Source: JBKQHQ01 sp052148715
Lineage (GTDB): Bacteria; Pseudomonadota; Alphaproteobacteria; Rhizobiales; Xanthobacteraceae
Reading direction: 5' to 3'
Length of the DNA: 64,000 nt
Assembly (NCBI GenBank): GCA_052148715.1
Contig: JBKQHQ010000147.1
Location: forward strand, 1-64,000
Both the position numbers and the translations under genes were made by a program. Under the pieces are notes generated by a model. It made no database searches. It saw nothing but the letters and a program-made list of their open reading frames with translations, and was not told the DNA's origin. Shown one piece after another: positions 1-10,485 of this stretch (positions are counted from its first letter, which is position 1; every line of letters starts with the position of its first letter).

Positions 1-105
1 CCCCCCCCCTCTCCGCGAGTCTGAGCCTGTGGAGAGGCGCCCCTCACCCGCCGTCCTCGCTAACGCTCGGACGGCGACCTCTCCCCGCCCGCGGGGAGAG
101 GTAGG
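1..105. repeat. Dispersed palindromic repeat, copy 1
   Basis: Non-coding. Bases 9-102 match 36741-36833 closely (shared blocks CTCTCCGCGAGTCTGAGCC, CGCCCCTCACCCGCC and GCTCGGACGGCG) apart from a 5-base AGAGG insertion and a few substitutions. Bases 77-102 form a near-perfect palindrome, 12-bp arms ACCTCTCCCCGC/GCGGGGAGAGGT around CC. The same arms recur at 36663-36699. It lies downstream of the acyl-CoA synthetase gene. Confidence 0.75.
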
Positions 106-165
106 AAGGTGGCCTCAAACAATTCGGACTCACGATGCGATCTAACTCGGGCACGCTCTAACCTT

Positions 166-2337
166 TCAGCTGTGGCTCGGCTCGCCGTCGCTGGTCACGA
201 TGAGCGCATCCAGTGCGGTTGCGCCCTGGCCAGCGGCGTGAACCATGAGCGGGTTGATGTCGACTTCGATGATATCCGGCCGCGCCCGCATCAGACGGCC
301 GAGCGCCACCGCTGCATCTGCAACCGCCTTGACGTCGACCGCGGGCGAGTTGCGGAAGCCGTGCAGCAGCTTCGCCGTCTTCAGCTTGCCGAGCTCGGCC
401 ATGATCTCGTCCTCGGTGAGATCAGGCGCCATGAGCCGCACGTCGCCGAGCGCCTCGACCCAGATGCCACCAAGGCCGAGCAAGAGAACCGGGCCCCATT
501 GCGGATCGCGGCGCGCGCCGATGACCAGCTCGAGGCCTTTCGGCGACATGGCTTCGACCAGCACGCCGTCGAGCTTCAGACCCGGTTGCGCGCGCGTGAC
601 ATTGGCGTGCAGCGTATTCCAGGTGTGGTGCACCGCATCGGCATCCGTCACGCCGAGGACGACGCCGCCGGCCTCCGTCTTGTGCGCGAGCTTCGCGGCC
701 TGGGCCTTCATCGCCACCGGGAAACCGACACGGCTCGCGATCGCGACGGCCTCTTCGGCGTTGCGGGCCATGTCGCCCGCCGGCACCTTCACGCCGAGGG
801 CGCCGAGCACCTTCTTGCCGAGCCATTCAGGCCGCGGGCCTTGCCCGAGCTCCGGGATGGACACCGCGCTCGCGGGCGTCGCCTTGCGGGTGGCGAGAGC
901 CGAATTGCGGTTGCCGTAACCGATGACCTTGGCCATGGCGCGCAAAATGCGGTCCGACGAGCGCGATAAAACAACATTATTGGCACGCACGATAGCCATG
1001 ACTTCCGGCGTGAGCGGTGAGGAATCGCCGAGAATGGCCAGCGCCACGGGCTTGGGGTTCGTCTTGCTCGCTTCGACCAGGCCCGTGACATAGGCGATTC
1101 CATGGCTCGGGCTGCCCGCCGGTATCGATACGGCTAGCACCCCGATTGCCGGATCGCGCAGCAGCGCCGCCGCACCGATCTGCACCAGCTCCGGCTGCCA
1201 GATCGGCTGCGTTCCGAGATCGAGCGGATTCTTCGGCGGAATGAACGACGGGACGATTGGCTTCAGGTAGGCTGCCGTGTCGGGCGAGAGAGGCGGCACG
1301 CGCACACCGATGTCCTCGCAGAAGTCATGCGCGATGCCGCAGAAGGCACCGGAGAAGGTGAGAATACCGAGGCCGCCGGTCGATGGCTTCGGGAACCGCG
1401 CCAGAATTTCGCTCACATCCGCCAATTCGTCGAGTGTGTCGACGACGACGACACCCGCATGTTCGACCAGCGTGCGCATCACCGCATAGTCACCCGCGAG
1501 CGCGCCCGTGTGCGAGCGGGCCGCCTCCTGCGCTCTCGCGCCGCGGCCCGGATGCATCAGCACGATCGGCTTGCCGCGCTTCAAGGCCTCTCCCGCGATC
1601 GCGATGAATTCTTTCGGGCGCCGGATATGTTCAGCGTAGAGCGTGATGACCTGCGTTACCGGATCATCGAGAAGATATTGGATGAAATCGGCGAGGCCGA
1701 GATCGACTTCATTGCCGGTCGAGATCCAACAGGAGACCGGCACATTGCGCGCATTGAAGGTGAGCTGCAGATGGGCGCCGAGACCGCCGCTCTGCGCGAC
1801 CACGGCTATCGCGCCCGTGGTGCCCGCCGCAAGGCGCGGCGTCGGCTGCGATGAGACGAAACCGGTGGCGAAGCCGTCGACGAAATTCGTGTAACCGAGA
1901 CAGTTCGGGCCAACGAGCGCCAGGCCCCCGGCACGCGCGATCTCGCCGATGCGCTCTTGCTCGCCCATGCCGTCGCCGCCGACCTCGGCGAAACCCGAGG
2001 CGAAGATCACGGCGGCCTTCACATTGCGCCGCACGCAGCCTTCGACCGCCTCGCGGACGCCGCTTGCGGGCAATGTGAAGACGGCAAGATCGACGCCTTC
2101 GGGAAGCGCGTCGATGCTGGTCAGCACCTTTCGCCCCCCGATATCGCCGGCGTTGCGGCCGACGAGATGAATGGGACCGTCGAACTTGTTGTTGTCGAAA
2201 AGCTCAAGGACGACACGCCCGGCGGAGCCCGCCTTGGCGGAGATGCCGATGATGGCGACACTGCGCGGCCGCATGACTGCGTCGATGGCGGAGCGCGATT
2301 TGTCGCGATGTGCTGCCGGAGTGATCACTTTCATCAT
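166..2337 (-). CDS. ADP-forming acetate--CoA ligase family protein
   Basis: NDP-forming acyl-CoA synthetases interconvert an acyl-CoA plus ADP and phosphate with the free acid, CoA and ATP. The 723-residue protein is a full-length fusion of both subunit types: an N-terminal CoA-binding Rossmann domain (about 20-120), a succinyl-CoA-ligase-like middle (about 160-470) with the SHTGALAG loop expected to carry the phosphorylated histidine near residue 275, and a C-terminal ATP-grasp domain (about 500-715, with AHKTEAGGV). It starts ATGATG after GGGA and is the last gene of the minus-strand unit behind the Liv transporter, 59 bases after livM. Inference: it activates or handles an acid derived from the imported compound. 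The acyl substrate cannot be told. Confidence 0.85.
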   Translation of the reverse strand: MMKVITPAAHRDKSRSAIDAVMRPRSVAIIGISAKAGSAGRVVLELFDNNKFDGPIHLVGRNAGDIGGRKVLTSIDALPEGVDLAVFTLPASGVREAVEGCVRRNVKAAVIFASGFAEVGGDGMGEQERIGEIARAGGLALVGPNCLGYTNFVDGFATGFVSSQPTPRLAAGTTGAIAVVAQSGGLGAHLQLTFNARNVPVSCWISTGNEVDLGLADFIQYLLDDPVTQVITLYAEHIRRPKEFIAIAGEALKRGKPIVLMHPGRGARAQEAARSHTGALAGDYAVMRTLVEHAGVVVVDTLDELADVSEILARFPKPSTGGLGILTFSGAFCGIAHDFCEDIGVRVPPLSPDTAAYLKPIVPSFIPPKNPLDLGTQPIWQPELVQIGAAALLRDPAIGVLAVSIPAGSPSHGIAYVTGLVEASKTNPKPVALAILGDSSPLTPEVMAIVRANNVVLSRSSDRILRAMAKVIGYGNRNSALATRKATPASAVSIPELGQGPRPEWLGKKVLGALGVKVPAGDMARNAEEAVAIASRVGFPVAMKAQAAKLAHKTEAGGVVLGVTDADAVHHTWNTLHANVTRAQPGLKLDGVLVEAMSPKGLELVIGARRDPQWGPVLLLGLGGIWVEALGDVRLMAPDLTEDEIMAELGKLKTAKLLHGFRNSPAVDVKAVADAAVALGRLMRARPDIIEVDINPLMVHAAGQGATALDALIVTSDGEPSHS

Positions 2338-2396
2338 CTTACATCCCAGTCGTGAGATTTCAACTTACCTAGGCGCGCGCGAAGGCGCGCTATCCT

Positions 2397-3356
2397 TTAA
2401 CGTTTGTTATCGGCGAGCGCCTGCAGCTCGCCGACCACGCCGCGGCGAAAGAGCAGGATGCAAAGGATGAAGACTGCGCCGATGACAGCCTGAATCGGCA
2501 GGCCGGTGTCGGCGAGATAATCCTCGAGCGTCACGACGACCAGCGCGCCGACAACCGGTCCCCACAGTGTGCCGAGGCCGCCGAGCAGCGTCATGAGGAT
2601 GACGCTGCCCGAGGTGGACCAATGCACGTCGGTCAGCGTCGCGAGCTTGAAGGTGATCGCCTTGGTAGCGCCGGCGACGCCCGCAAGGGCCGCCGAGAGC
2701 GTGAAGGCGAGCAGCTTGAAGCGATGGGCTTCGAAGCCGAGGGAAATGGCGCGGGGCTCGTTGTCCCGGATCGCGCGCAGGATTTGTCCGAAGGTCGAAT
2801 GGGTGATGCGGTGCACGCAGAGCAGCCCGAGCACGAAGATAACGGCGACGGTGTAATAGAGCGTGGTGATGTTATCGAGCTCGAAGAGACCGAGCGCCTT
2901 GCCGCGCGGCAACCCGGTGAGGCCGTCCTCCGCATGCGTGAAGGGTAGTTGCAGTGCCAGGAAATAGATCATCTGGGCGAGCGCCAGCGTGATCATCGCG
3001 AACTGCAGCCCTTGCCGGCGGATCGACAGATAGCCGAAGCCTGCGCCGATCGCGGCGGCGATAAGCGCGCCGCAAACGATCGACACCTCGAACGGCGCTC
3101 CCCATTCCTTGGCCGCATGGGCCGCTACATAGGCCCCCGCGCCGTAATAGGCCGCATGGCCGAAGGAGAGTAGCCCGCAGGAGCCCGCCAGCAGATTGAA
3201 AGCGCAGGCGAACAGCGCAAAGCAAAGGATCTTCGCGAGGAAGAGCGGATAGAAGGCGTGCGGCGCCAACAGTAGGACGAGCGCGCCGACGATCCAGGGC
3301 CCATAGATGCGCAGTTTCGAGTAGGGCGGGGCGGTAGCCGTGGGTGCGAGCGTCAT
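2397..3356 (-). CDS. Branched-chain amino acid-type ABC transporter permease LivM
   Basis: Inner-membrane permease of the HAAT family (319 residues, about 8-9 hydrophobic segments). The hallmark blocks are present: GLLSFGHAAYYGAGAY near residue 65, TLALAQMIYFLA, and the LGGLGTLWGPVVGA stretch near the C-terminus. It starts one base after the livH stop, so the two are translationally coupled. With LivH it forms the channel, energised by LivG/LivF and fed by the periplasmic protein encoded at 5842-7083. LivM is typically longer than LivH, as here. The substrate may be an amino acid, an amide or an aromatic acid; the family alone does not decide. Confidence 0.9.
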   Translation of the reverse strand: MTLAPTATAPPYSKLRIYGPWIVGALVLLLAPHAFYPLFLAKILCFALFACAFNLLAGSCGLLSFGHAAYYGAGAYVAAHAAKEWGAPFEVSIVCGALIAAAIGAGFGYLSIRRQGLQFAMITLALAQMIYFLALQLPFTHAEDGLTGLPRGKALGLFELDNITTLYYTVAVIFVLGLLCVHRITHSTFGQILRAIRDNEPRAISLGFEAHRFKLLAFTLSAALAGVAGATKAITFKLATLTDVHWSTSGSVILMTLLGGLGTLWGPVVGALVVVTLEDYLADTGLPIQAVIGAVFILCILLFRRGVVGELQALADNKR

Positions 3357-3357
3357 G

Positions 3358-4227
3358 TCAGCGCTCGCGACCGAAGAGGCCCGCGGGCTTCACCAGCAAG
3401 ACGATGATCATGATGACGAAGATCACCATATTCGCGCCGGGCGGATAGAAAACTTTGGTCAGTCCCTCGAGCAGACCGAGGATCAGGCTCGTGACGACCG
3501 AGCCGAGGATCGAGCCCATGCCGCCGACGACCACGACCGCGAAGACGACGATGATGAGATCGGCGCCCATGAGCGGGCTCACCTGATAGATCGGCGCCGC
3601 CAAAACGCCGGCTGCGCCCGCAAGCGCGACGCCGACGCCGAAGCCGAGCGTCATCAGCGCCGGCACGTTGACGCCGAAGGCGCGGGTCAGGCGGGGATTT
3701 TCCGTTGCCGCGCGGAGCGTGCGGCCGATCGATGTCTTCTCGATCGCGAACCAGGTCAGGAGACAGAGGACGACGGACGCCGCCACCACCCAGGCGCGGT
3801 ATTTCGGCAGGAACATGAAGCCGAGATTGAAGCCGCCCGCGAGCTCCGGCGGCACCGGATAGGGGCGGCCGGCGGTCGCGAAGAGATAGACGTAAATCCC
3901 TTGGATGAACATCATCAGGCCGAAGGTCAGCAATAGCCCGTACATGTGATCGAGCTTGTAGACGCGCGCCAGCAGCACCTTCTCGATGATCGCGCCGAGC
4001 ACGCCGACGATCAGCGGCGCGAGGATGATGGCATAGAAGTAGCCGAGCCCGGCCCAGCGCAGGAGCATCCAGGCCGTGAACGCGCCGAGCATGTAGAAGG
4101 CGCCCTGCGCGATATTGGTGATGCCGAGCAAGCCGAAAATGATGGCGAGCCCGAGACTGAGCATGGCGTAGAACGAGCCGTTGATGAGCCCGACCAGCAG
4201 CTGTCCGAACAGCGCCTGCATCGACAC
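3358..4227 (-). CDS. livH: Branched-chain amino acid-type ABC transporter permease LivH
   Basis: Second permease of the transporter, 289 residues, about 8 membrane segments. Family blocks are clear: GLINGSFYAMLSLGLAIIFG at the N-terminus, NIAQGAFYMLGAF, and GGMGSILGSVVTSLILGLLE in the last third. The start is GTG, preceded six bases earlier by AGGAG, which itself overlaps the TAG stop of livF. The tight packing shows it is co-transcribed with livF upstream and livM downstream. Confidence 0.9.
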   Translation of the reverse strand: MSMQALFGQLLVGLINGSFYAMLSLGLAIIFGLLGITNIAQGAFYMLGAFTAWMLLRWAGLGYFYAIILAPLIVGVLGAIIEKVLLARVYKLDHMYGLLLTFGLMMFIQGIYVYLFATAGRPYPVPPELAGGFNLGFMFLPKYRAWVVAASVVLCLLTWFAIEKTSIGRTLRAATENPRLTRAFGVNVPALMTLGFGVGVALAGAAGVLAAPIYQVSPLMGADLIIVVFAVVVVGGMGSILGSVVTSLILGLLEGLTKVFYPPGANMVIFVIMIIVLLVKPAGLFGRER

Positions 4228-4236
4228 GTGCGTCTC

Positions 4237-4933
<697 letters not shown>

Positions 4934-4941
<8 letters not shown>

Positions 4942-5707
4942 CGTCGCTGCCCATATAGGCCTCGACCACAGCGGCATCGCGCGACACCTGGTCATAGCTG
5001 CCTTCGGCGAGGATCTCGCCGCGCGCCAGCACCGTGATCCGATCGGAGAGATCGGCGACGACCGACAGATTATGCTCGACCATGAGCACCGTACGATCTT
5101 CGGCGACGCGCCGGATCAACGCGGTGATGCGGTTGACGTCCTCCTGGCCCATGCCGGCCATGGGTTCGTCGAGCAGCAGTAATTCCGGTTCGAGCGCGAG
5201 CGTCGTGGCTAGCTCGAGCGCACGGCGGCGCCCGTACGGCAATTCGCTGGCGCGGCGATCCGCCAGATCTTCGATGCCGACGAGCGCGAGCAGAGCGCCG
5301 GCGCGGTCGTTCATCTCGGCGAGCGCCTTGTCCGACTTCCAGAAGAAGAAGTTGTCGCCACGAAATCGCTGCAGCGCGATGCGAACGTTCTCGAGTGCCG
5401 TGAGACTGCCGAAGACGGCTGAGATCTGGAACGAACGCACCATGCCGAGCCGCGCGATCTGGCTCGCCGTCATGGTGGTGATATCGCGCCCCCGATAGGA
5501 GATGCGGCCGCTTGTCGGCTGGTGGAATTTGGTGACGAGGTTGAACACCGTCGTCTTGCCGGCACCGTTCGGGCCGATCAACGCGTGAATCGTGCCGCGC
5601 CGCACCTTGAGCGTCAGATTGCGCACGGCGAGGATTCCGCCGAACGATTTCGACACACTCTCCATGCGCAGGATGGGGGCGTCAGGCATGCTCGCGGCAG
5701 GCATCAT
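4934..5707 (-). CDS. livG: Branched-chain amino acid-type ABC transporter ATP-binding protein LivG
   Basis: ATPase of 257 residues with Walker A GPNGAGKTT, Walker B LLLLDEPMAGM, and the C-terminal LivG-type tail (ILAEGSYDQVSRDAAVVEAY). The signature region is ASELPYGRRRALELA, i.e. PYGRRR in place of SYGxQR, a common LivG variant. The ATG used has no good ribosome binding site; a strong AGGAGGG lies about 24 bases upstream, next to an in-frame ATT, so the true start could be slightly further out. It follows the binding-protein gene after 134 bases containing a hairpin. Confidence 0.9.
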
Positions 5708-5785
5708 TTGTCCGATGCGGTGAATGGTCCCTCCTGGTTCGCGGCGACGCTACGTACACTCCCGCCGCAAAGGTCTCGGAGAGGA

Positions 5786-5834
5786 GCCCTCGCCCTCAGG
5801 AACGCCGCTTGCGGCTTTCGCGAAGGACGAGGGC
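5786..5834 (-). other. Hairpin between binding-protein gene and livG
   Basis: Inverted repeat GCCCTCG (5786-5792) / CGAGGGC (5828-5834) with a smaller GCCGC-TT-GCGGC hairpin inside. No T-run follows. Such hairpins after the periplasmic-protein gene often protect its mRNA and keep it more abundant than the permease genes; that role is inferred here. Confidence 0.4.
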
Positions 5835-5841
5835 GGTGGGC

Positions 5842-7083
5842 TTACTTGCCGAACCCGGGGCAGCCGCCCTCGTTGATCGGGCGGAAAGCGCTCTCGCCCG
5901 GAATCGTCGCCACGAGCTTGATGAGGTCCCATTCGCCCTTGGACTCAACCGGTGTCTTGATCTGCACCAGATAGACGTCGTGCACCATGCGGCCGTCGGG
6001 ACGCAGCGTGCCTTGATTGGTGAATGCGTCCTTCACCGGCGTCTCTCGCATCTTGGCGATGACGACCTTTGGGTCGGTCGTATCCGTCGCCTGGACCGCC
6101 CTCAGATAGGCGCGCACCGCCGAATAGGTGCCGACCTGGAAGGAGGACGGCGCGGTCTTGCGGCGCTCGATGAACTTCTTGGTGAAGGCGGCGGCCTCGT
6201 CGTTTACTTGTGGCCACCAGGGCGTCACGTACATGCCGCCCTGCGCGATCTCCAGGCTCGTGCTCTTGATGGCCGGCAGCGAGTCGAGGCCGAGCGGCAC
6301 GATCTTCTGGCCGGCTTCGACGAGGCCGAACTCACGCGCCGCCTTCATGGCATTGACGGCATCGTCGCCGCCATTGGCGAAGGCGACGACCTCCGCCTTC
6401 GAGGCCTGCGCCTGCAGCACGTAGGACGAAAACTCCGTCGTGCCGAGCGGGGCACGCACGGAGCCGACCACCTTGCCACCGGCATTGGTGACGGCCTTCG
6501 TGACCGCGCCTTCGAGCGCGATGCCAAAGGCATAATCGGCGCTGATCAAGAACCAGGTCTTGCCCAGGGTCGGAACGGCCTGTCCGATCGCCTTGCCGAT
6601 TTCGTAGGTGTCGTAAACCCAGTGCACGGAATTGTCGGGCGCGCATGCCTTGCCGGTGAAGTCGGCGGAGCCGGCGCTCGTCAGCAGGACGGTCTTGTTC
6701 TTGGCCTTCGCGAGATCGAGGACGGCGAAGGCCACGGCCGAGTTCACGAGATCGGTGACGGCGTCGACCTTGTCGACGTCGAACCAGCGGGCGGCCAGCG
6801 AAGCGCCGACATCCGGCTTGTTCTGGTGGTCGCCGGCGAGGATCTCGATGGCCGCGCCGTTGACCTTGTTGCCCAATTCCTCGGCTGCAATACGCGCGGC
6901 CTCGACCGAGCCGTTGCCGGAATTCTGCTCATAGCCGCCGGAGAGATCGGTCAGCACGCCGATCTTCACTTTGCCGTTGGCTATCTCCGCACGGGCTGCG
7001 GGGGCGACGATGAGGCATGCCGCAATCGCCAGGGCGCGGGTCAGGCCGTTGGTGATGCCGCCAGTATGGACGCCGGTGACCAT
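5842..7083 (-). CDS. ABC transporter periplasmic substrate-binding protein (Peripla_BP_6, LivK-like)
   Basis: Periplasmic receptor for the Liv-type transporter encoded downstream. The 413-residue product has a signal peptide (LTRALAIAACLIVAPAARA, cleavage near residue 32) followed by the type I binding-protein fold: KIGVLTDLSGGYEQNSG, GAAIEILAGDHQNKPD and the YDTYEIGKA and RAPLGTTEFSSYV blocks. A strong AAGGAGGGAGGG lies about 10 bases before the ATG. It is the first gene of the minus-strand unit. The family covers amides, urea, aromatic acids and amino acids; the ligand is not predictable here. Confidence 0.88.
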   Translation of the reverse strand: MVTGVHTGGITNGLTRALAIAACLIVAPAARAEIANGKVKIGVLTDLSGGYEQNSGNGSVEAARIAAEELGNKVNGAAIEILAGDHQNKPDVGASLAARWFDVDKVDAVTDLVNSAVAFAVLDLAKAKNKTVLLTSAGSADFTGKACAPDNSVHWVYDTYEIGKAIGQAVPTLGKTWFLISADYAFGIALEGAVTKAVTNAGGKVVGSVRAPLGTTEFSSYVLQAQASKAEVVAFANGGDDAVNAMKAAREFGLVEAGQKIVPLGLDSLPAIKSTSLEIAQGGMYVTPWWPQVNDEAAAFTKKFIERRKTAPSSFQVGTYSAVRAYLRAVQATDTTDPKVVIAKMRETPVKDAFTNQGTLRPDGRMVHDVYLVQIKTPVESKGEWDLIKLVATIPGESAFRPINEGGCPGFGK

Positions 7084-7137
7084 GGCTTCGTCCCTCCCTC
7101 CTTGAGCGTAGATTTTTATGTCTTCGACCTAGATCGT

Positions 7138-7165
7138 GATAATTTATAATTAAAGGCCTTGTCAA
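7138..7165 (-). promoter_or_regulatory. Possible sigma70-type promoter for the Liv operon
   Basis: On the minus strand a perfect TTGACA (7160-7165) is followed by the very AT-rich stretch TTTAATTATAAATTATCA, an obvious island in GC-rich DNA about 55-80 bases upstream of the binding-protein ATG. The -10 hexamer cannot be placed with certainty. Confidence 0.4.
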
Positions 7166-7298
7166 TGGAGAACATGACGCCGGCCTCAGCGGTCCGCCCT
7201 TTGAGCAATACCACCTTTTACCCCGACATGATCGTGATCTCGGCCCGCGGCCGCGCCCGACAGGCGGCCGGTCGGCCGCCGCTGTTGCTCGCGGATCG

Positions 7299-8759
7299 TC
7301 ACCCGAGGTGCAGGTCCTTTTGCTGGCTCACGTTGCCGCCGTCCCCGCTTTTCAATTTGCCGAAGATGACCGTGGACAGGACGGTAAATCCCCCGAGGAC
7401 AAGAAATGCCTCGTGCAGGCCCTGAATCATCTCGCCGGGGTTTGAACGAAAGCGGTCGGGAATGAACATTGCGGTGGTCAGCCCCGCCGCCGCGACGCCA
7501 AAGCTTATCGACATCTGCTGCATGGTGCTCGCAATGGAACTCGCATTGCTGGTCTTTTCGTCAGGTATGTCGGCGTAGGCCAGGGTGTTCATGCTGGTGT
7601 ATTGCAGAGACGTGAAGGCGCCATAGCAAAACGCTTGCAGCACGATGACCCAGAGCGGCGTGCTGGGCCCGACCGTTGCAAAGAGCATGAGGAGGAGACC
7701 GAGGATGATCGTGTTCGAGATCAGCACGCCCCGGTAGCCGACGCGTTGCAGAACTCCCGGCATCAGGAATTTCGTACTCATGGCGGCGATCGCCTGCGGC
7801 ATGATGAGCAGGCCGGACTGGACGGGAGTGAACCCGAGGCCGACCTGGTAGAGAAGCGGCAGGAGAAACGGGACGCCGCCGATGCCAAGGCGGGTGAAGA
7901 AGCTGCCGCTGACGGCCGTACCGAAGGTGCGGATGCGGAATAGATTCAACTGCAGCAATGGAAAAGCAGTCCGCGTCGCGTGCAGCCCGTAGCCGAAGAT
8001 GAGCGTCAGGGAAATCGCCAATAGCCCGAGAATTTCAGCAAGGCTCAGCGTATGGTCGCCGAAGATCTCCAGCACATACGACAGCAATGCAACGCCGGAA
8101 CCGAAGAGAATGAGCCCGATGATGTCGAGCGGTTTGGTGCTCGGTTCGCGATAGTCCGGCAGATGCAGATAGACCAGGACCAGGCCGAGAATGCCGATTG
8201 GCAGATTCACAAAGAATATGAATCTCCAATGCAGGTATCCGATGATGAGACCGCCGGCGATCGGTCCTAGCATCGGGCCGATCAGGCCCGGAATGGCGAC
8301 GAAGCTCATGGCGCGGATGAGCTCGGATTTGGCGAATGTCCGCACCAGGGTGAGTCGGCCCACCGGCACCATCATGGCACCGCCGCAGCCCTGCAGGATG
8401 CGACAGGCAACCAGCAGATGGATGTCGCTCGCTATCCCGCAGAGAAAGGACCCGAGGGTGAAGACGCCGATCGCGGATGCGAACACCCGACGCGTTCCGA
8501 AACGATCGGCCATCCAGCCGCTGATCGGAATGAAAACCGCAAGGCTCAAGGTGTAGCTGGCCAGCACCGACTTCATGCTGAGCGGAGCCACGCCGAGCGC
8601 CTGCGACACGACCGGCACGGCCGTGTTCAGGATCGTCGTGTCCAGCGCCTCCATGAAAAACGCCACCGCGACCAGCCACGGCAACAGCTGCTTGCTCGAT
8701 ACGGATGGAGGGCGGGCAGAGGCGCTGATGGGATGTCGGGACTCTGGTCCAAGCAGCAT
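7299..8759 (-). CDS. MFS transporter, DHA2 family (EmrB/QacA type)
   Basis: Inner-membrane proton-coupled exporter of 486 residues with about 14 hydrophobic segments. It carries motif D1 (LDTTILNTAVPVVSQ) in helix 1, motif A (GWMADRFGTRRVF) in loop 2-3, and the motif C-like helix 5 (IPGLIGPMLGPIAGGLIIG), all marks of the 14-helix drug exporters. No adaptor (EmrA) gene adjoins it and no regulator is divergent to it, so it probably acts alone. Substrate unknown. Confidence 0.85.
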   Translation of the reverse strand: MLLGPESRHPISASARPPSVSSKQLLPWLVAVAFFMEALDTTILNTAVPVVSQALGVAPLSMKSVLASYTLSLAVFIPISGWMADRFGTRRVFASAIGVFTLGSFLCGIASDIHLLVACRILQGCGGAMMVPVGRLTLVRTFAKSELIRAMSFVAIPGLIGPMLGPIAGGLIIGYLHWRFIFFVNLPIGILGLVLVYLHLPDYREPSTKPLDIIGLILFGSGVALLSYVLEIFGDHTLSLAEILGLLAISLTLIFGYGLHATRTAFPLLQLNLFRIRTFGTAVSGSFFTRLGIGGVPFLLPLLYQVGLGFTPVQSGLLIMPQAIAAMSTKFLMPGVLQRVGYRGVLISNTIILGLLLMLFATVGPSTPLWVIVLQAFCYGAFTSLQYTSMNTLAYADIPDEKTSNASSIASTMQQMSISFGVAAAGLTTAMFIPDRFRSNPGEMIQGLHEAFLVLGGFTVLSTVIFGKLKSGDGGNVSQQKDLHLG

Positions 8760-8983
8760 CGAGCCTCTCGACGGCCGCCTAGTCGGGCCATTTGAAGTTG
8801 ATCTCGGAGTCGAATATCATCCACGCGGCTTGTCGGCACAAGCATGCGTTCAATGCCGGCGATCGCGACGGGCTCCCGCCCGCAACACGCGGAAGCGCGC
8901 CGCGGTCACGGCGGTCAAGGACAATCGGTCGGATGGCCGCCGAACGTGCCGCGTCTTTTTGAGTCGACCCAAGGAGCACCGTC

Positions 8984-9751
8984 ATGACATCTCACCCCGT
9001 TGTGTCGAGCGAAGCATGGCTGGCGGCGCGAATGGATTTGCTCGCGAAAGAAAAGGAATTTTCCAAGCTGCGAGATGAGCTGAGCGCTCTTCGTCGCGAG
9101 CTTCCATGGCGAAGAGTTACCAAGGAATTCGTCTTTGAAGGTCCTGACGGCAAAGAGACATTGGCCGAATTGTTTGATGGCCGCCGCCAGTTGATCACCT
9201 ATCACTTTATGTTCGATCCGGAGTGGACCGAAGGCTGCAAGTCCTGCTCTCTTATCGCGGACCATTATGATCCAGCAGTAGTCCACTTGATGCATCGGGA
9301 CGTGACGTTCGTCACCGTGTCGCGCGCACCATTGCAAAAATTGGACGCCTTCAAGAAACGAATGGGTTGGCGCTTCAAATGGGTCTCATCATTCGCCAAT
9401 GATTTCAACCAGGATTACCACGTGACATTTACGCAGGAACAGATCGACGGGCGCACCGCCTATTATAATTACCGAGACAACGCGTCATTTCCGGTCAAAG
9501 AGGCCCCCGGAGTGAGCGTGTTTTATAAGGACGAGGCGGGCGACGTGTTCCACACCTATTCGTCATATAGCCGCAGCTTGGATATGTTCATCACCGCGTA
9601 TCATTACCTCGATATTACGCCCAAAGGTCGTGACGAGGCGGGATTTAGCTACGGGATGGAATGGGTGCGCCATCACGATCGCTACGGCGACACGACGTTC
9701 ATCGATCCTTATGCAAAGCCAAAATCTTCAAACGCGGTGGATGCGCGGTGA
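8984..9751 (+). CDS. DUF899 family thioredoxin-like protein
   Basis: A 255-residue soluble protein of the DUF899 family, whose members have a thioredoxin-like fold and unknown substrate. Family blocks seen: ELPWRRVTKEFVFEGPDG, LITYHFMFDPEW followed by a CKSC motif (EGCKSCSLIAD), and a C-terminal region ending in WVRHHDRYGD. AAGGAG lies 8 bases before the ATG. Codon choice is more AT-rich than in its neighbours, suggesting more recent arrival. It is flanked by genes on the opposite strand, so it is probably its own unit. Confidence 0.85.
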   Translation: MTSHPVVSSEAWLAARMDLLAKEKEFSKLRDELSALRRELPWRRVTKEFVFEGPDGKETLAELFDGRRQLITYHFMFDPEWTEGCKSCSLIADHYDPAVVHLMHRDVTFVTVSRAPLQKLDAFKKRMGWRFKWVSSFANDFNQDYHVTFTQEQIDGRTAYYNYRDNASFPVKEAPGVSVFYKDEAGDVFHTYSSYSRSLDMFITAYHYLDITPKGRDEAGFSYGMEWVRHHDRYGDTTFIDPYAKPKSSNAVDAR

Positions 9752-9753
9752 AA

Positions 9754-10485
9754 TTAACTAATTGCCGGTAACAGTCCGTCGTATTCGGATTCATCCTCGG
9801 CACTCAACCGATAGCCGACACCGAGCTCGGTACGGATGATGCGCGGGCGGGTCGGGTCGGCCTCGATCTTCTTGCGCAGGTTCCGCACCATGATGCGCAA
9901 ATAGTGCGTGTCGTGCAGATGGCTGGTGCCCCACACCTCCTTGAGCAGATGCTGATGGGTGAGCACGTTGCCGGCGTGCTGGGCGAGGGCTTGGAGCAAC
10001 CGGTATTCCTTGCGCGTCAAGCTGATCCGGCGGCCGTCGATCGAGACCGAACGGGCCGCGAAGTCGAAGGTGAGGCGGCCGATCTTGAGCACCGCGTCAC
10101 CTGTCGTCACGCGCTGCTGGCGGCGCAGGGCAGCCCGTCCGCGCGCCAACAGCTCGGCCATCCCGAACGGCTTCACCACATAATTGTCGGCGCCGAGATC
10201 GAGCAGGCGAACCTTCTCGTCCTCGCTCGATCGCGCCGAGAGCACGATGATCGGCACGTCCGACCACGAGCGAATACGCTGCAGCACCTCGCCGCCGTCC
10301 ATGTCGGGCAGAGCAAGGTCGAGAATGATCAGATCCGGAGAGCCCATCGTCGCTGCCCGGATGCCCTCGGCGGCGGTCTTTGCTTCGCGCACGGTGAAGC
10401 CGATGCGACCAAATCCGGATTGCAAGAATCGCTGGATCTGAACCTCGTCGTCGATGACGAGCACGGTAAGGGCAGCACTAGTCAT
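9754..10485 (-). CDS. kdpE: KdpE-like response regulator (OmpR family)
   Basis: Two-component regulator with an N-terminal receiver domain (about 1-120: VLVIDDE acidic pair, phosphoacceptor Asp in LIILDLALPDMDG, Lys in VVKPFG) and a C-terminal winged helix (about 130-230, ending TELGVGYRL). The DTHYLRIMVRNLRKKIEADP stretch resembles KdpE. Start chosen at the internal Met (MTSAALTVLVIDDE) because that gives the usual length; the open frame continues to 10533. No kdpFABC or sensor kinase is nearby, so it is an orphan and its target is uncertain. Confidence 0.8.
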   Translation of the reverse strand: MTSAALTVLVIDDEVQIQRFLQSGFGRIGFTVREAKTAAEGIRAATMGSPDLIILDLALPDMDGGEVLQRIRSWSDVPIIVLSARSSEDEKVRLLDLGADNYVVKPFGMAELLARGRAALRRQQRVTTGDAVLKIGRLTFDFAARSVSIDGRRISLTRKEYRLLQALAQHAGNVLTHQHLLKEVWGTSHLHDTHYLRIMVRNLRKKIEADPTRPRIIRTELGVGYRLSAEDESEYDGLLPAIS